Shown here in pieces: positions 23,560 to 34,479 of a stretch of 64,000 nt of DNA; within the stretch, counting starts at the first letter, position 1; each line of letters begins with the position of its first letter. The notes under the pieces are model-generated. The model searched no databases and was not told the DNA's origin. It saw only the letters and a list, made by a program, of their open reading frames with translations. The position numbers were made by a program, and so were the translations under genes. Source of the stretch: Daphnia pulex (lineage: Eukaryota > Arthropoda > Branchiopoda > Diplostraca > Daphniidae); contig NC_060024.1 of the NCBI RefSeq assembly GCF_021134715.1, positions 496,001 to 560,000 on the forward strand. The letters run 5' to 3'.

Positions 23560-24966
23560 CTATGATAGGAACGTTTATCAAAGGTTTCAATTTACATACG
23601 TCATATGAAGAATGTACACGCTGATGCTGTTGTGGATCATGAGGTTGGCGAAAACGGAGACACTCAAGGTCATCGACTTGATTTGGGGGCGGTATTCCCA
23701 TGGGAAGCCCACGTTGAAGAACTGGAAACTGACTTTGTACTACAAGACACTCAGGCGAATGAGTCAACCAAAAATTTTTAAAAAATCCTTGATGTAATAA
23801 TGCTTTTCGTGGGCGGCAAAATGTGCCGTATTCGGCAACGTTAGAATTTGTCACATGTATGAAGTCGTTTACTGATTTGTTGGTGGGAAAACTAAAATCA
23901 CTTCTTAATGTTTTTAATTCTCATGATAATATCGTAGTGCATTAAGTAGTGTTTCCGCTGTTTTCGATTCTTTCAAAACTGAACATCGCATTCGCAAAGT
24001 GTACGAAAACCATTCTCAGTTTATTACCCCACAGTCACTTTCTCTGAGTGCTAGAATAGATAACGAAATGACATCGCAAGGAGTAATCAAAACTAAATAT
24101 AAACCCAATGTTGCTCAATATATTCCAATTTCGAAAACCTTGAAATCACTCCTGCTGAATGACCCTCTTTTCTTGAGTAAGATAATCGAAAGTTACAACC
24201 AACAAGGGGAATCTGGGATTTATCGAAAATTTCAAGATGGGTCAAAGTACAAATCATTTCGTTTTGAATGGGACGGGAGCTGTGCTTAGTCAATTTACCG
24301 GAGACAACTTGGCAATCAATCAAATATTTGGCTTGACAGAAAGTTTTATCCACGATTATTTTTGTCCGTTGTGCTATTGTACTCGAGAAGAAAGCCAGAA
24401 TTATTTCAAAGAAAAAGATTTCCACTGTAGAACCCCAAAATCTTATAAACTAGATATTGAAGCCTTATTAAGAGACATAAATTGGTTACGTTAGGGGAGT
24501 TAAGAAATTTTGCATTCTGAATCGCTTAAATTTTGTTCATATAATGGCAAATTGGATCAATGATTGCATGCATACATGTCTCCAAGGCATTATTCCGTAT
24601 GTTTGCGGTCTGGTTCTTAAAAGTTTAATTTCCCAGAAAATTGTTGACCTTGACGAAATCAATGACGAAATTTCGAAAATATTTTCAATGATAAAAATTG
24701 ATAAAAAAAACAAGCCCGGTAAGACAAGGATTGAGCAAAAATAATGGTAATGAAGGAATATCATTAAAATGTCCGCTGCACAATTGTGGGCTTTTATGAG
24801 ATTTTTCCCTTTGTCATTTGGTGATCGTATACCGGTTAACAATAAATTTTGGCACTTACATATTAGTTTATCTGAAATAATAGATATTGTGATGGCTCCA
24901 AAACTGCCAGAATCTTTGTTGTCTTATTTTGAAATCATTTACGCTGGGAGCTGCGGTAAATGTTAA
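23560..24966 (+). pseudogene. tnp2/CACTA-like transposase relative, copy B (truncated)
   Basis: Plus-strand blocks in the same order as copy A: 'QYIPISKTLKSLLLND' and 'ESGIYRKFQDGSKYKSF' (24110-24260); after a frameshift 'FTGDNLAINQIFGLTESF' and 'CPLCYCTREESQ' (24290-24410); then 'NDCMHTCLQGIIPYVCGLV' (24553-24610, aligned with DYMHLSDEG of copy A); then 'MSAAQLWAFMRFFPLSFGD' (24769-24825). Coding ends at 24966, well before the 'LHYLLHF'-type block present in copy A, so the 3' part is lost. No N-terminal zinc finger is seen upstream; only a short acidic block at 23620-23780 is. There are stops at 24284 and 24494. The family name is tentative, as for copy A. Confidence 0.65.
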
Positions 24967-25052
24967 CTTTTTCAATAAAAATGTAACCTACGAGATTTCT
25001 ACCTAGAATTGCTTTCTTTTTTAAAAGATCCAAAAGAATAATTATTTTCGCA

Positions 25053-25846
25053 CTATGGGTCTATTGCGTACATTGATTCACCATTTGCAATCATCAATTG
25101 TGTTAAATTAATAACGGCATGAAAAAAACAAGGGTATAAAAATAGAGCAGGGTTAAATCTATCTTTCATACAGCAAAACTGTTTGATTCGCCCATTGACC
25201 GCTTCATGTCTCGCTAAGATTCTTTTCTTTCGCTGGTCTCCCTCGGGATTTTCAAAGTAATGCTGGCCCTGGTATCCCTTATCAGCCAATGCCTCTTCTC
25301 CTGAATTAAGACGGTGAATGAAAGCATCTCGAGCTAGTCTTAAGTCCGGCCATTCACCACAAGGAAGTCCTTCGTGAGCCCAACAATGTCCCCAGTGAGG
25401 ATGCAGATTCCAACCTTATATCATAGCCCAGGGCCGTGGAATTTGTGGTAATACCATTTGGGGTCAAATGAAGATGGTTTCATTATCCTAAAATCTGTTC
25501 CGTCTAGAGAAACGAAACTGGTTGTACCTTTTCAAAACGTTTCTCTCAATCAAGCTAAATATTGGAAATAGAATCAAAAATGTATCAGCCTGTTTTATTA
25601 TAAAACTATTTCAGATGAACCACTTATATTTACCACTGACAGGTTCGCTAAAAGGCGAATAAAAATCATAGACCATTTGCAGAAGGTTTTTTCAGATACT
25701 CCAACAAGGGTTGCGTTTACACTCTCGATGTTGTATTGCTTTAGCAACATTAGTCCCCACAAAATATGCTCTGGTGTTGAATTCGTAGGACGTCGAGTAG
25801 ATAACTTGTTCCAAACGATTACGCACACCTGTGGCGATGTCCCCAA
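25053..25846 (-). pseudogene. DDE_Tnp_4 (Harbinger-type) transposase, broken
   Basis: The minus strand shows 'EHILWGLMLLKQYN' and 'VSEKTFCKWSMIFIRLLANL' (25600-25810), then the catalytic part 'LDGTDFRIMKPSSFDPKWYY' (25430-25490), 'EWPDLRLARDAFIHRL', 'ALADKGYQGQHYF' and 'RHEAVNGRIKQF' (25180-25320). Asp in LDGTDF, Asp in ADKGYQ and Glu in RHEAVNG are the expected DDE positions. A TGA after 'FHGPGL', a 1-bp frameshift shortly after, and stops before LDGTDF make it non-functional. No terminal inverted repeats were located. Confidence 0.75.
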
Positions 25847-25869
25847 AAAGGCTCAACATTTGCGATAAC

Positions 25870-26397
25870 CCATACTGAGGCTTCCTTCTAAGCGATTCCC
25901 ACTAAATTAATGGCCAATTTTCCAAAAAGCATCACTTGAAGCCATTTTTTAATTTAGCGATCACTAAAACCACTGTTTTAAAAAACCAAACTGAAAGTAA
26001 TAAGTTGTCTGCAATTATTTCTAAAGTGTTGCCAGACTAATATTTGCCAATCTATTTATTCCGCATTAATTAAAAAACAGTTGATTTCGCCCTAATTTGT
26101 GCAAAAGTTCAATTTCCACATTTATTTACACCAAGTTATACCATTGAAAACAAAGGTTTCGCTGAAAAATTTTAAAATGCCGAAAGTAAGGTTTCGATTC
26201 GAAAGTAAACTTTCGCTGAAAACGAAAATTTCAAGAAGCATATTGTCAGTCAATATGGGCCCTTATGCCATAAGTTTTGCATAACTTATGGAGTCTCCAG
26301 TCCACCTTACGCCAGATTTCGAGCATAAGTTTCATAAACGTTATGCAAAGCAAAATCTTTGGGCAATCATAAGGGCGAAGTTTCGATTTTTGGCCAA
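25870..26397. other. No gene seen; recurring GAAAGT/TTTCG words
   Basis: The sequence has many short imperfect copies of AAAGTTTCG and ACTTTCGCTG (about 26150-26240) and a CATAAGTTTTGCATAACTTATG-like palindromic area near 26270-26290. Nothing coding is supported up to the Copia LTR remnant. Confidence 0.4.
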
Positions 26398-26434
26398 ATC
26401 CTTGTTTCATTTCATTAACAGGTTATGGGCCCAG
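26398..26434 (+). mobile_element. Copia 5' LTR end plus primer binding site
   Basis: Bases 26398-26421 equal the end of the 3' LTR (38847-38870), finishing TTCATTAACA. They are followed at once by GGTTATGGGCCCAG, the primer-binding sequence I recall from copia-type elements, which prime on an internal initiator-tRNA fragment. The rest of the 5' LTR is missing, so the element is 5' truncated or recombined. Confidence 0.8.
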
Positions 26435-26459
26435 TACCTTATACCAGTTATTGATAACA

Positions 26460-26875
26460 TACAAGATGAATTCAATGCGAGATGTCAATCATATTGCCAA
26501 GTTCAATGGTCAGAATTTCCTCTTCGGGAACTTGGATTTTGGATTCTTCTCTAACAAAACGAGTTGGTCAAAGTTGTAACTGGAGAAGAACGGGTTCCTA
26601 CTGAGGTATACAGCAACATATATCTTACATAAATGATTCAGTTGATGTTTTACGTTCCTTATATTAATCCATAGTTAAGCAATGAAGCACAAGTAGTCAC
26701 TATAATGCTGCTGCTATAGCAAGCTGGCACACCAAAGACACACTTGCCCGTGGTTATCTCATCTCAACTATTGAAAGTCAACAACAAAGATCTCTAATCA
26801 ACTGCAACACAGCTTACGAGATGTGGATACGACTATCGGCACAATACCTTAGAAATGCTGTCGAGAATCGGTATT
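26460..26875 (+). pseudogene. Copia gag, N-terminal half
   Basis: The gag of the Copia element is readable in two frames: 'IAKFNGQNFLFGNLDFGF' right after the primer site, 'ELVKVVTGEERVPTE' near 26565-26605, and 'TAYEMWIRLSAQYLRNAVEN' (26812-26870). The last matches the UBN2-type gag core. The frame stops at a T-run where the LINE poly(A) begins. The sense continues at 34480 with 'LQTRFFEYRFKPDND', so the two pieces are halves of one gag. Confidence 0.75.
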
Positions 26876-29800
26876 TTTTTTTATTGCAAAAGGGCAGCAG
26901 ATCCCAGAAACCGAGTGAGGTTCAGTGTATAAACGCGAGTATTAGATTTGCAAATGAGAGTTTGTCATTGGTATAAAATTGATACAGACATTTAAAAAAT
27001 ATTTACAGATGATGGGGAAACTGGGCCTTGTTGACTGAGCTGGTTCAGGCAGAGACCTAGAGAACCTGAGCACGGTTCGGTGGTTGCACCTGGCCGGCAT
27101 GGTTGAACCTTCTAGATCATCAGCCGATGATCTCCGGTAAAGCTGCGACCAGGCTCAGGGACTAGGGTGCAGTCCCCAGCTCGGTCCATATTAGCTAAGA
27201 GGGGAAGAGAACGGAATTCGAAGCAGACGGTTGTTCAAGGAGGGTCTTTTCCTCTCAACGACTACAGCTCTGGTCTGTACTCGCGAGTAGGGTGTGGCGC
27301 ATCAATTAACAACTCTAGCCCATGACTGACCGGTCTCTGAGACCTCGACAGAGCGTCGCGAGCTGGTGCTTTGTACTCTAGTGGTGGAGTTATCTAGTGA
27401 CTGGGGGGGGGGGGAAATTTAAGACGATTAGTTCTTTTAAGATAAATGACTAGTTTGTTCCAAAGAAGCGCATGTTTAGGAAAGTCGGACAGAGTTGGGG
27501 GCCAAGGTATTTTCAGGTCTTCAGCAGCAATTATGAGAGGGCGTCTGTAGAAAGAATGGACAGGGCAGAAGAGAATATAGTGGGACACTGATTCGACAGG
27601 GGAGCCGCAACTGCAAGCCGGAGAAGGCAAAAAACCAAAGCGGTGCTGGTGCTGATTGAGAAGGCAGTGCCCTGTGATCACTTGTGGGGTGAGCGCATTT
27701 GACTTGAGTTTGAGCAGGGCGTAGGAAGAGTGGACGTTTGGGAAAAATTCACGAGTTGACAAGCCCGTTTTGGAGTTAGCCCATTCCCTGTTCCAGTTGG
27801 CTACCAGGTGGGATTTTATCAGGCCTTTCGGAGAGAAGTCGGACATATTGGTTGAAGACTGATACCAAAAGCGAGCCAGGAGGATGGCTGGTGATGCTGG
27901 GTTGGCGGCAAGAAAAAAGTAGATCTTGGAGCCCATTGTGGCGATTCTGGCAAAGTTGTCAAGTTCGGCTTCAGTGAGTTTTGAGTCAGGGACATATATG
28001 AAGAAACGATCCGTTAGGTGGATTTCAAAACAACTGAAAAGCGAAAAAGTTCGTTCGACTATGTCCAGGGCCTTTGAGAATGAGAAGCAGGTTATCTGGC
28101 GATGAGAGGCCTTGGAGGAGAGAGAAGAGCTGACGATTTCTCTTATGCCAGAGTGGTCGAGGGTGACAATCCCTAAAACCAGCGGAATTATTGTTGTGGT
28201 GGGCCTGCACGAAAAGTTTCAGAGTTCCTGGGCAGCAAGGATCCAGTGATAACAGGGTTGGAGGAAGGATTGTGGCTTGATATGATAAGATCCAGGGGGA
28301 TGTAGGGCTAGTCGGGCACGAAAGACAGGTTCAATTTTGTGTGAAGGGTTGAGAAAAGGAAGTAATGAGGCTATGGTTGCGCGTGATGACGGAGCGAATG
28401 AGAGATCGTTTGGACTAGATTGGAGGCGATGAGCAGAAATCTCTATTACGCGAAGAGTCAGCGGGAGGAGGTTAAGATGAGAATAATTGAGTCAGTGGAA
28501 GCGGTTTTGAAAGCACAGGAAATCATGCGTGCTACTAAGCGTTGGAGTGATCGGAGTTTTTTTTGTCCAGCTTTCTTCTTGACGATGGAAATCCAAACAG
28601 AGCAGCCGTATGTGACTATAGGTTCAACAACGGAAGAGTATAAGAAGCGCAGCCGACTAGGGTCCTTCCCAAAGTACTTACGCACGCAGCCATTGATTGC
28701 TAAGAGAGCACGTCTGGCCGACACACATTTAGCGCCCAGGTGGCCACGCCAATTTAGTTTGGCGTCCAGCAAAAATCCGAGGAATGATACTTCCAGCGAG
28801 GGGATGATTTTGATTCCATTAATAATGAGAAAAAGGTGGGTGAGAGGAGAGAGCTTGCGTGTGAAAAGGAAAAAGACGTTATGATGGCATTGAGGAAGAG
28901 TTTCCTGCTGTTTAGCCATGCTTCGACGACGTTGCATGCGAGCTGAAGATTCTGGGTAGCGATGGCTGGGTCTTTATGTGAAGTTGCTACGTTAGTGTCG
29001 TCGGCATATGCCGCGAATAAGACTGGAAACAGGAAAACTGTTCTGAGTAGGTTGTCAACCAACAAATTCCATAAAAAAGGGGAAAGGACTCCTCCCTCGG
29101 GGCATCCTATATGCACCGTTTTGACGTAGGGCTCGTTTCCTATGGAGAAGACAGCTTTCCTGTTCGAGAGCAAGCTGTACACAATTTTCGTTAAGTAGGC
29201 TGGGCATGATAGTTTGCTTAGGGCTGCTATGATTGCCGGATGCCAGGCTGAGTCGAAGGCACTCTTGATGTCAAGGAAGGCAGCCGCACACGTTTTTTTT
29301 CCATAGAGGCAGGTTCGATGAAGGATGTCAAAGAGTGGGCGGCCGTTTCAGTTGAGTGGCTCTCCCTGAACCCGTGTTGGTTCTGACTGAACCATTCTAG
29401 ATTTTGAGCAATCCAGTTGAGCCGGCCAAGGATGATCTTCTCCAGGATTTTTGAGAGGTTACCAACAAGACTTATCGGACGGAAGCTGTTCAGGGTAGAG
29501 TAGTCGAGTTTGTTTGGTTTCCCTATGACAACCACCTTTGAAATTTTCCAGCTTTCTGGGAAGAAACAAAGGGCGAGACATGCATTTAGAATCAGGAGTA
29601 GATAGGGTTTGATCAGAGGAATGCAAAGAAGTAGAAGGGACGCGGAAATTCTGTCTGCACCGGGAGCAGAGTTCGGATTTAAAGATGCAATTGCTGATTC
29701 GAATTCCCAATCTGATATTACGGGTGTTGGCACGGAATCCACACATTCTGTTTCCAATCTCGCCTGCTCTTCAATTACATTGTGCGATTCATCATAAGGC

Positions 29801-31900
29801 GGTTCAGTCGGAAAAAAGTGGTTCGCGCAAGCTTCCAAGATGGTCCCAGGATCGGATGTGAGTGCCCCGTTGATTGCTAGACTGTGTGGCAGTGGAATGG
29901 ATTTTGATTTGCCAGTGAAGGATTCTAGGGCCTTGAACGGATTGCCCGTTGTCGCCTTGGCTCGAAAAGTAGCCCACGATTTGCATTTGGCAGCACGGAG
30001 AGCACGCTGGTAGATGGATTTGCTGCGCTTGTATAACAGCGCACTTTGATTAGATTTACATTTGGACCAGGCCTTGTAGTGGGAGCGGGTTTTGTAACGT
30101 AAGGAGCGGAGTTCTTCGGACCACCAAGACAATTTTTGACAGTACATGCGCGAGGAAGATTAATTTTAGACGCATGGGCACAATAGGGTACACGCACGTA
30201 AAATAAAATTTTTTGTTTTTATCACGCCTAGAGTAATTTTTCACAAGGATCATTTTTTCGAGAGGTTTGTTACCTCGAAAAAATTTATCTCGCGAGATAT
30301 TTAAGTTTAAAGTTGTATTAGGCTCCTCCTTCCCAAATTTGGCTGTTCAGCCATCTTTTTTAGGAGGAGCCTAATTAAGGCCCCAAACAATGCAGACGAA
30401 CAGCTGTTGAGTAAGTTTTACCTGTTCTTTTAATAATCGATCGAGATGTTGATCGATATTCTACCAATCGATTATTAAAGTACAATGATCCCCGTGAAAA
30501 ATTACCACAGGCTAGATAAAAACAAAATTTTTTTATTTTACGTGCGTGTACCCTATTGGCAATGGTGGAGAAGATGGTCGCGATGAGTTCTTCTACAGCA
30601 GAGATCTGAGAAGGGGAGTACGAGGAAGAAGACATAGTGAATGAGAGAGTTTGGCCTTAAATAGTTCATTATCGATTTTCGGAGGAGATGGGACTGGGCG
30701 TTGGGAGTCGAGGTGATGCCTACGAGTGAAAGTCGGGATTACCACGTCGAAATACAGATAGGGGTGATCTGAGAGTGAGGGAGTTGGTAGAAAGAGCCAG
30801 CGGGATACATTGACTTGGTCGCCTGTGAGAGTAATGTCAACGAAATCAGTTCCGCCAGGGACGAAGTCCAGTGAGTTCAACGGCTGATTTGCTACGCTCA
30901 TCTTAAACTCTACCAGCAGCCTTTATAGTTCAGAGCCTTTTTGGTTGGTGTTTACACTATTCCACACTGGGCTTTTGGCATTCGAGTCGATACATATGAG
31001 AGAATTGGGGGACGCAACGGAGTTGAAAATTGAAAATAATGATGACGAAAATTCGGGAAGGGAAATAGATGGCCTTAGGTAGACTGAAGCGAGACGAAAG
31101 GTACCAATGTTGGTGTTGATGGCTACACAGGTGGAGAAGTTCGATAAGTGACAAGTCGAGAGCTTCCCCGATCTTACTATTTGATCACGAACGAGGATGG
31201 CAGAGCCGTATGCATGGTCGGTTGACAGCTGGTGAAAGGAGGAAAAACTAGGGGGGATGTTGGCAAGCACTGGGGTGGTGGCAGAGAAGGCAAAAGGCTC
31301 TTGGATTAAGGCAACGTCAATATCGTGGTCTAGAATAACCTGTGCTAATGCGAGAGAGGCGGCTTTGCAGTGCCTAAGGTTAATTTGGATGCATCTTAGG
31401 GTGTTTGGCAAGGTTGATTTGCAGGATGGTGGAGAGGTTGGATAGCTATTCATTGGAGTCTAGGAAAGTAGGTTGGGTCTAGGTAGTGATAGAAAACCGA
31501 TCGCTGTAAAGAGGCGAGTGGCAAGTTCCTCTTTGGTTAGATCTTGGATGGCAACAGCCGAGTTTTCCTCAATAAACAGTTGAAGGTCGGTTTTCCCTTT
31601 TTTACTTAACGCGGGGACGTCACTGCTGGGTGATAAGGCGAGAGAACAATTTGTACTACGAGACGAACCGGTGAATTGGCTGAGTTTGGGTTTCGTGGCA
31701 TTGCACGCAGCGGAGCAGCAGCGGTGGCTATTATGTCTAGCAGCAAAACGTTTGTCGCAACTTAGACAATTCCGAAAGTTATTATTCGGCTGGCCATGAG
31801 AGGCCTCGCCGTCGCTACCCATGCCCCACCCAGTAGGAGAGAGGTTGAGCAGAAACAAGACTCAAGTAGGGAGTGAAGAAAGAAAGAAATGCAGGATATC
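26876..31900 (-). mobile_element. LINE 1 (Jockey/LOA-like), broken
   Basis: Minus strand. ORF1-like 31460-31858 has a Cys/His cluster ('CLSCDKRFAARHNSHRCCSAAC'-type). The APE endonuclease is at 30600-31453 ('IQINLRHCKAASLALAQ', 'DVALIQEP', 'ICIDSNAKSPVWNS', 'GTDFVDITL', 'SDHPYLYFDV'). The reverse transcriptase is at 28500-30150 ('SAPGADRISASLL', 'FRPISLVGNLSKILEKII', 'QHGFRESHSTE', 'GCPEGGVLSPFLWNLLV', 'FAAYADDT'). The C-terminal 'TGHCLLNQHQHRFG' with a CxC..H..C knuckle is at 27580-27720, then a 3'UTR to a poly(T) at 26876-26885, i.e. the poly(A) tail. I see no RNase H. Frameshifts at about 30915, 30140, 29240 and 28900, and a MITE, inactivate it. Confidence 0.85.
30181..30558. mobile_element. 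MITE copy 1, 378 bp, TSD GCA
   Basis: The ends are inverted repeats beginning CAATAGGGTACACGCACG and extending about 40 bp (to GTTTTTATC). GCA flanks both sides (30178-30180 and 30559-30561). Removing the element plus one GCA restores the LINE open frame across the join ('FSTIAHASKINLPRAC'), which fixes the boundaries. Inside are further hairpins: AGGCTCCTCCT with AGGAGGAGCCT, and TTAATAATCGAT with ATCGATTATTAA. It has no ORF. A second copy lies at 54676-55071 with its interior inverted. Confidence 0.9.
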
Positions 31901-32140
31901 CTCTTCGACACTGGGAGGAATGCAAGGACGAACAAGGCGTCAGAAGGAAGCTACGACTACCCCCGGTTCCTCCCCCCCCTCACACAGAGCATGAGCAGAG
32001 TGACCAGCGTCCAAGGCACCCCAAGGTTTCCACCAAAAGATTTACGGCACTTCCTCAGAAGCCCACCTTGGCCTTCCTTTGGCGCCAAATGAATGTTTCC
32101 GGAATCGTTTGCTCAATTCGTCGTTTATCTGTTTTTCTCA
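31901..32140. other. Junction between LINE 5' region and kinase exons
   Basis: Its GC-rich plus-strand pyrimidine tracts suggest LINE 5'UTR on the minus strand, ending in an intron-like T-rich tract that finishes CTGTTTTTCTCAG at 32141. Where LINE stops and host-derived DNA begins cannot be set by eye. Confidence 0.35.
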
Positions 32141-32141
32141 G

Positions 32142-32485
32142 GAATGGAAGATGGTGAATCCGTTTCACTTTCCAGTGCGCAGTAAGAACCTGGTGAATGG
32201 ACGTTACGCCAACATGCGGCTGCAGCTTTATCAGGTCAACTGCAGGTCGTACCTCCTGGACTTTGAGATTCTCAGCACGGATGAAAACGAACATGTTAGT
32301 TCAGGTAAGTGCTTAGCGAAACGAGTTGACCTTTTGATCGTTGGCACACAGAAATTGATTTTATCATTTGGAAAATGTATCCATAGATCCGGTTGTTTCT
32401 CAATCACAGTTCTAATTGGCGGAGGCCACCCGACGATGGATTTTTTGAAATGTGTGCATCTTTGATTACGCAACTGTCCCGTTGA
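32142..32485 (+). pseudogene. AMP-activated protein kinase alpha, last two exons
   Basis: Exon 32142-32304 starts after a T-rich CAG acceptor and encodes 'EWKMVNPFHFPVRSKN' and 'MRLQLYQVNCRSYLLDFEIL', the regulatory C-terminal (adenylate-sensor/beta-binding) domain of the AMPK catalytic subunit. The GTAAGT intron (32305-32424) is followed by 'GHPTMDF' and the shifted equivalent of the conserved ending 'FEMCASLITQLSR'. One T is missing in the T-run near 32440, which shifts the last dozen codons. The kinase domain and all earlier exons are absent, because LINE and Copia DNA lie upstream. Introns are kept, so this is a captured genomic fragment and not a processed retrocopy. Confidence 0.8.
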
Positions 32486-34479
32486 TAAATACTTCTTTTT
32501 ACTATAGCGAAGATTGTCCATATTATTTTCAATTTTTTTTTGTCTTTTATTTGTCCATCAGCTACTAACTGTTTCTATTTCTCTCTCTTTCTTAATATTA
32601 TAATCACGTTCGCTTTCCATCGTAGATTTATCGTTATAACTAGTCAACAAATAATAAATACCCTGTTTGGAAAGAGGTCACGTTAAAGAAGTCCTATTCA
32701 TTCCCTTCATTCCCCCGACAGAATACCAAGACATACGCGGACATGAAACGGGACTAGCACACTCGCACACACACACAACACGACATATAATAATTAATTA
32801 AATGCGACATATAACATCGGCACGTAACACAACCAACAAAATAAATAAAATAATGAAAGTAAGACTTACAGGCAGCATACACAGATTTGGTCAGTTTGCT
32901 CATCTTTAGACACTTTGATTTTGCCAAGGCAGATTCCATAAAGAGATAACCAGTAGTGCCTTTAGGAAATGCCCTTTTTTTTTAGCAATTGATTATCCAA
33001 AAATTCTTTGGTAATCATATTCATTTTGCACGAGTTACACTGTCGGGGAACTTGTGGCTGTGCTGGAGGGAACAGAACTGAAGGGCAGATGAAATTGAGC
33101 AAACTGTTAGAAAATGCCTGAGGCAAAAACGTGCTACGACACGCGCGCCTAAATGTCCTAAAAGGAGGATACGTTTTTCTTTTTCTTTCATAATAAATCT
33201 AAATATCTGTACTTGGGCAAATCCCCACTGCATTATGAATGAATATTAAAGAACCGTTTTTGTCTTTTGTTAATGGATTGAATTCGATAGAGAAGGATGA
33301 ATGAGATAAAATCGATTCGGTTTTTGGGCATTGTAGGTGGATTTCTGTCGAGTTAGCAACGTTGCGACAGTGCGGCCATGTTGGTGGTTTTGACAGAAGA
33401 GAAGGGAAAGCTGACTACCCGAGTCGTCCACTGCCTTGTCGACGGCTATGTCGGTTTCTACTGTGACGCCCGGCACAACACCCGCATTTTTTTTATCGGG
33501 AATCGAAAAAGACACAATTCATTCAGCAATAATTATCTGTCGTACTAATTTTGTGTCCGTGTCTTGGTTTGCAGAAGGAAGAAAGCTGTTCTCGTGTCCT
33601 TTTCCTCGCTGTAAATGTGTGTGATTGTGTGTGCCCAGTTTGTCTGTCTTTGCCATCCGAAGGGAGTATTGATTTTCGGTGTATCAGTGTCTGAGAGTGT
33701 GAGAGCCCAGTGCGTGTGTGTAGCCGGCGCCGCTTACCACTTAACAAAACAACACTACTTGGAGATTAAGGCTTCCTTTGGAGATGACTTCCTTTGGAGA
33801 TGGCTTCCTTTGGACGACACGAAGACAGACTGAACACTGGTCGAACTACTCGCTCAGGAGTACGAGAGAGATCACCAGGGATAAGCTCTTATGAGCTAAT
33901 AACACAACACGAGGGGACTAAGCCTTTCTCGGTTGTTGCTTATAACCAGACCGGACGGGGTGGAATCTATACCACTCACTCCCTGCTTAAAAAAATTTGA
34001 AATAGAACTCCGCAACTTACAACTAACAGGGTTAAATCACTATCAATTATCAATCAGTTAGCAATTTCCAACGTACAGAACGAATGAGAGTGAGTGGACC
34101 TGCTTTTTGGAATGAAACAAATAAATAAATAAAAAAATACCGAATAAGATGCTATAATATGACACGAGAGGGGCATCTGTGAGGGCGAGATATAGGGAAA
34201 TGAAAAAGTAAAGAGAAGTTAGGCCACTGGAAGCTCAGTTTGACAGATGATAGGGGGAAGGGAAAACTACGTACGGCTATAAGGGGAAAAATGGTTACGA
34301 GAGAGGCGATATGAAAATATATAATTTATAGATAAAATGGTATTCTACAGAGCCCTGATTCACTCGCAAATGAGATAAATCAAAGACTACTGAAGAAAAC
34401 AAACCGAAAATAAATAAATTATCCAATTTGGTGGGAGCACAAAAAGCACAACACTAGGTGTAGCAGACGAGTATGTGGT
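32486..34479. other. Non-coding insert between AMPK tail and Copia
   Basis: This probably holds the AMPK 3'UTR and flank. No ORF is supported. It has TG/CA-rich stretches (32758-32780, 33615-33720) and three tandem copies of CTTCCTTTGGA(G/C)(A)-type 16-17-mers at about 33770-33815. Why it lies between a LINE 5' end and the Copia gag is unexplained. Confidence 0.45.

Noticed and set aside
23546..23854. 102-codon minus-strand frame
   Set aside because: It is antisense to the short acidic leader block of transposase-like copy B; no motif.
28420..28884. 154-codon plus-strand frame
   Set aside because: It is antisense to the LINE 1 reverse transcriptase 3' part.
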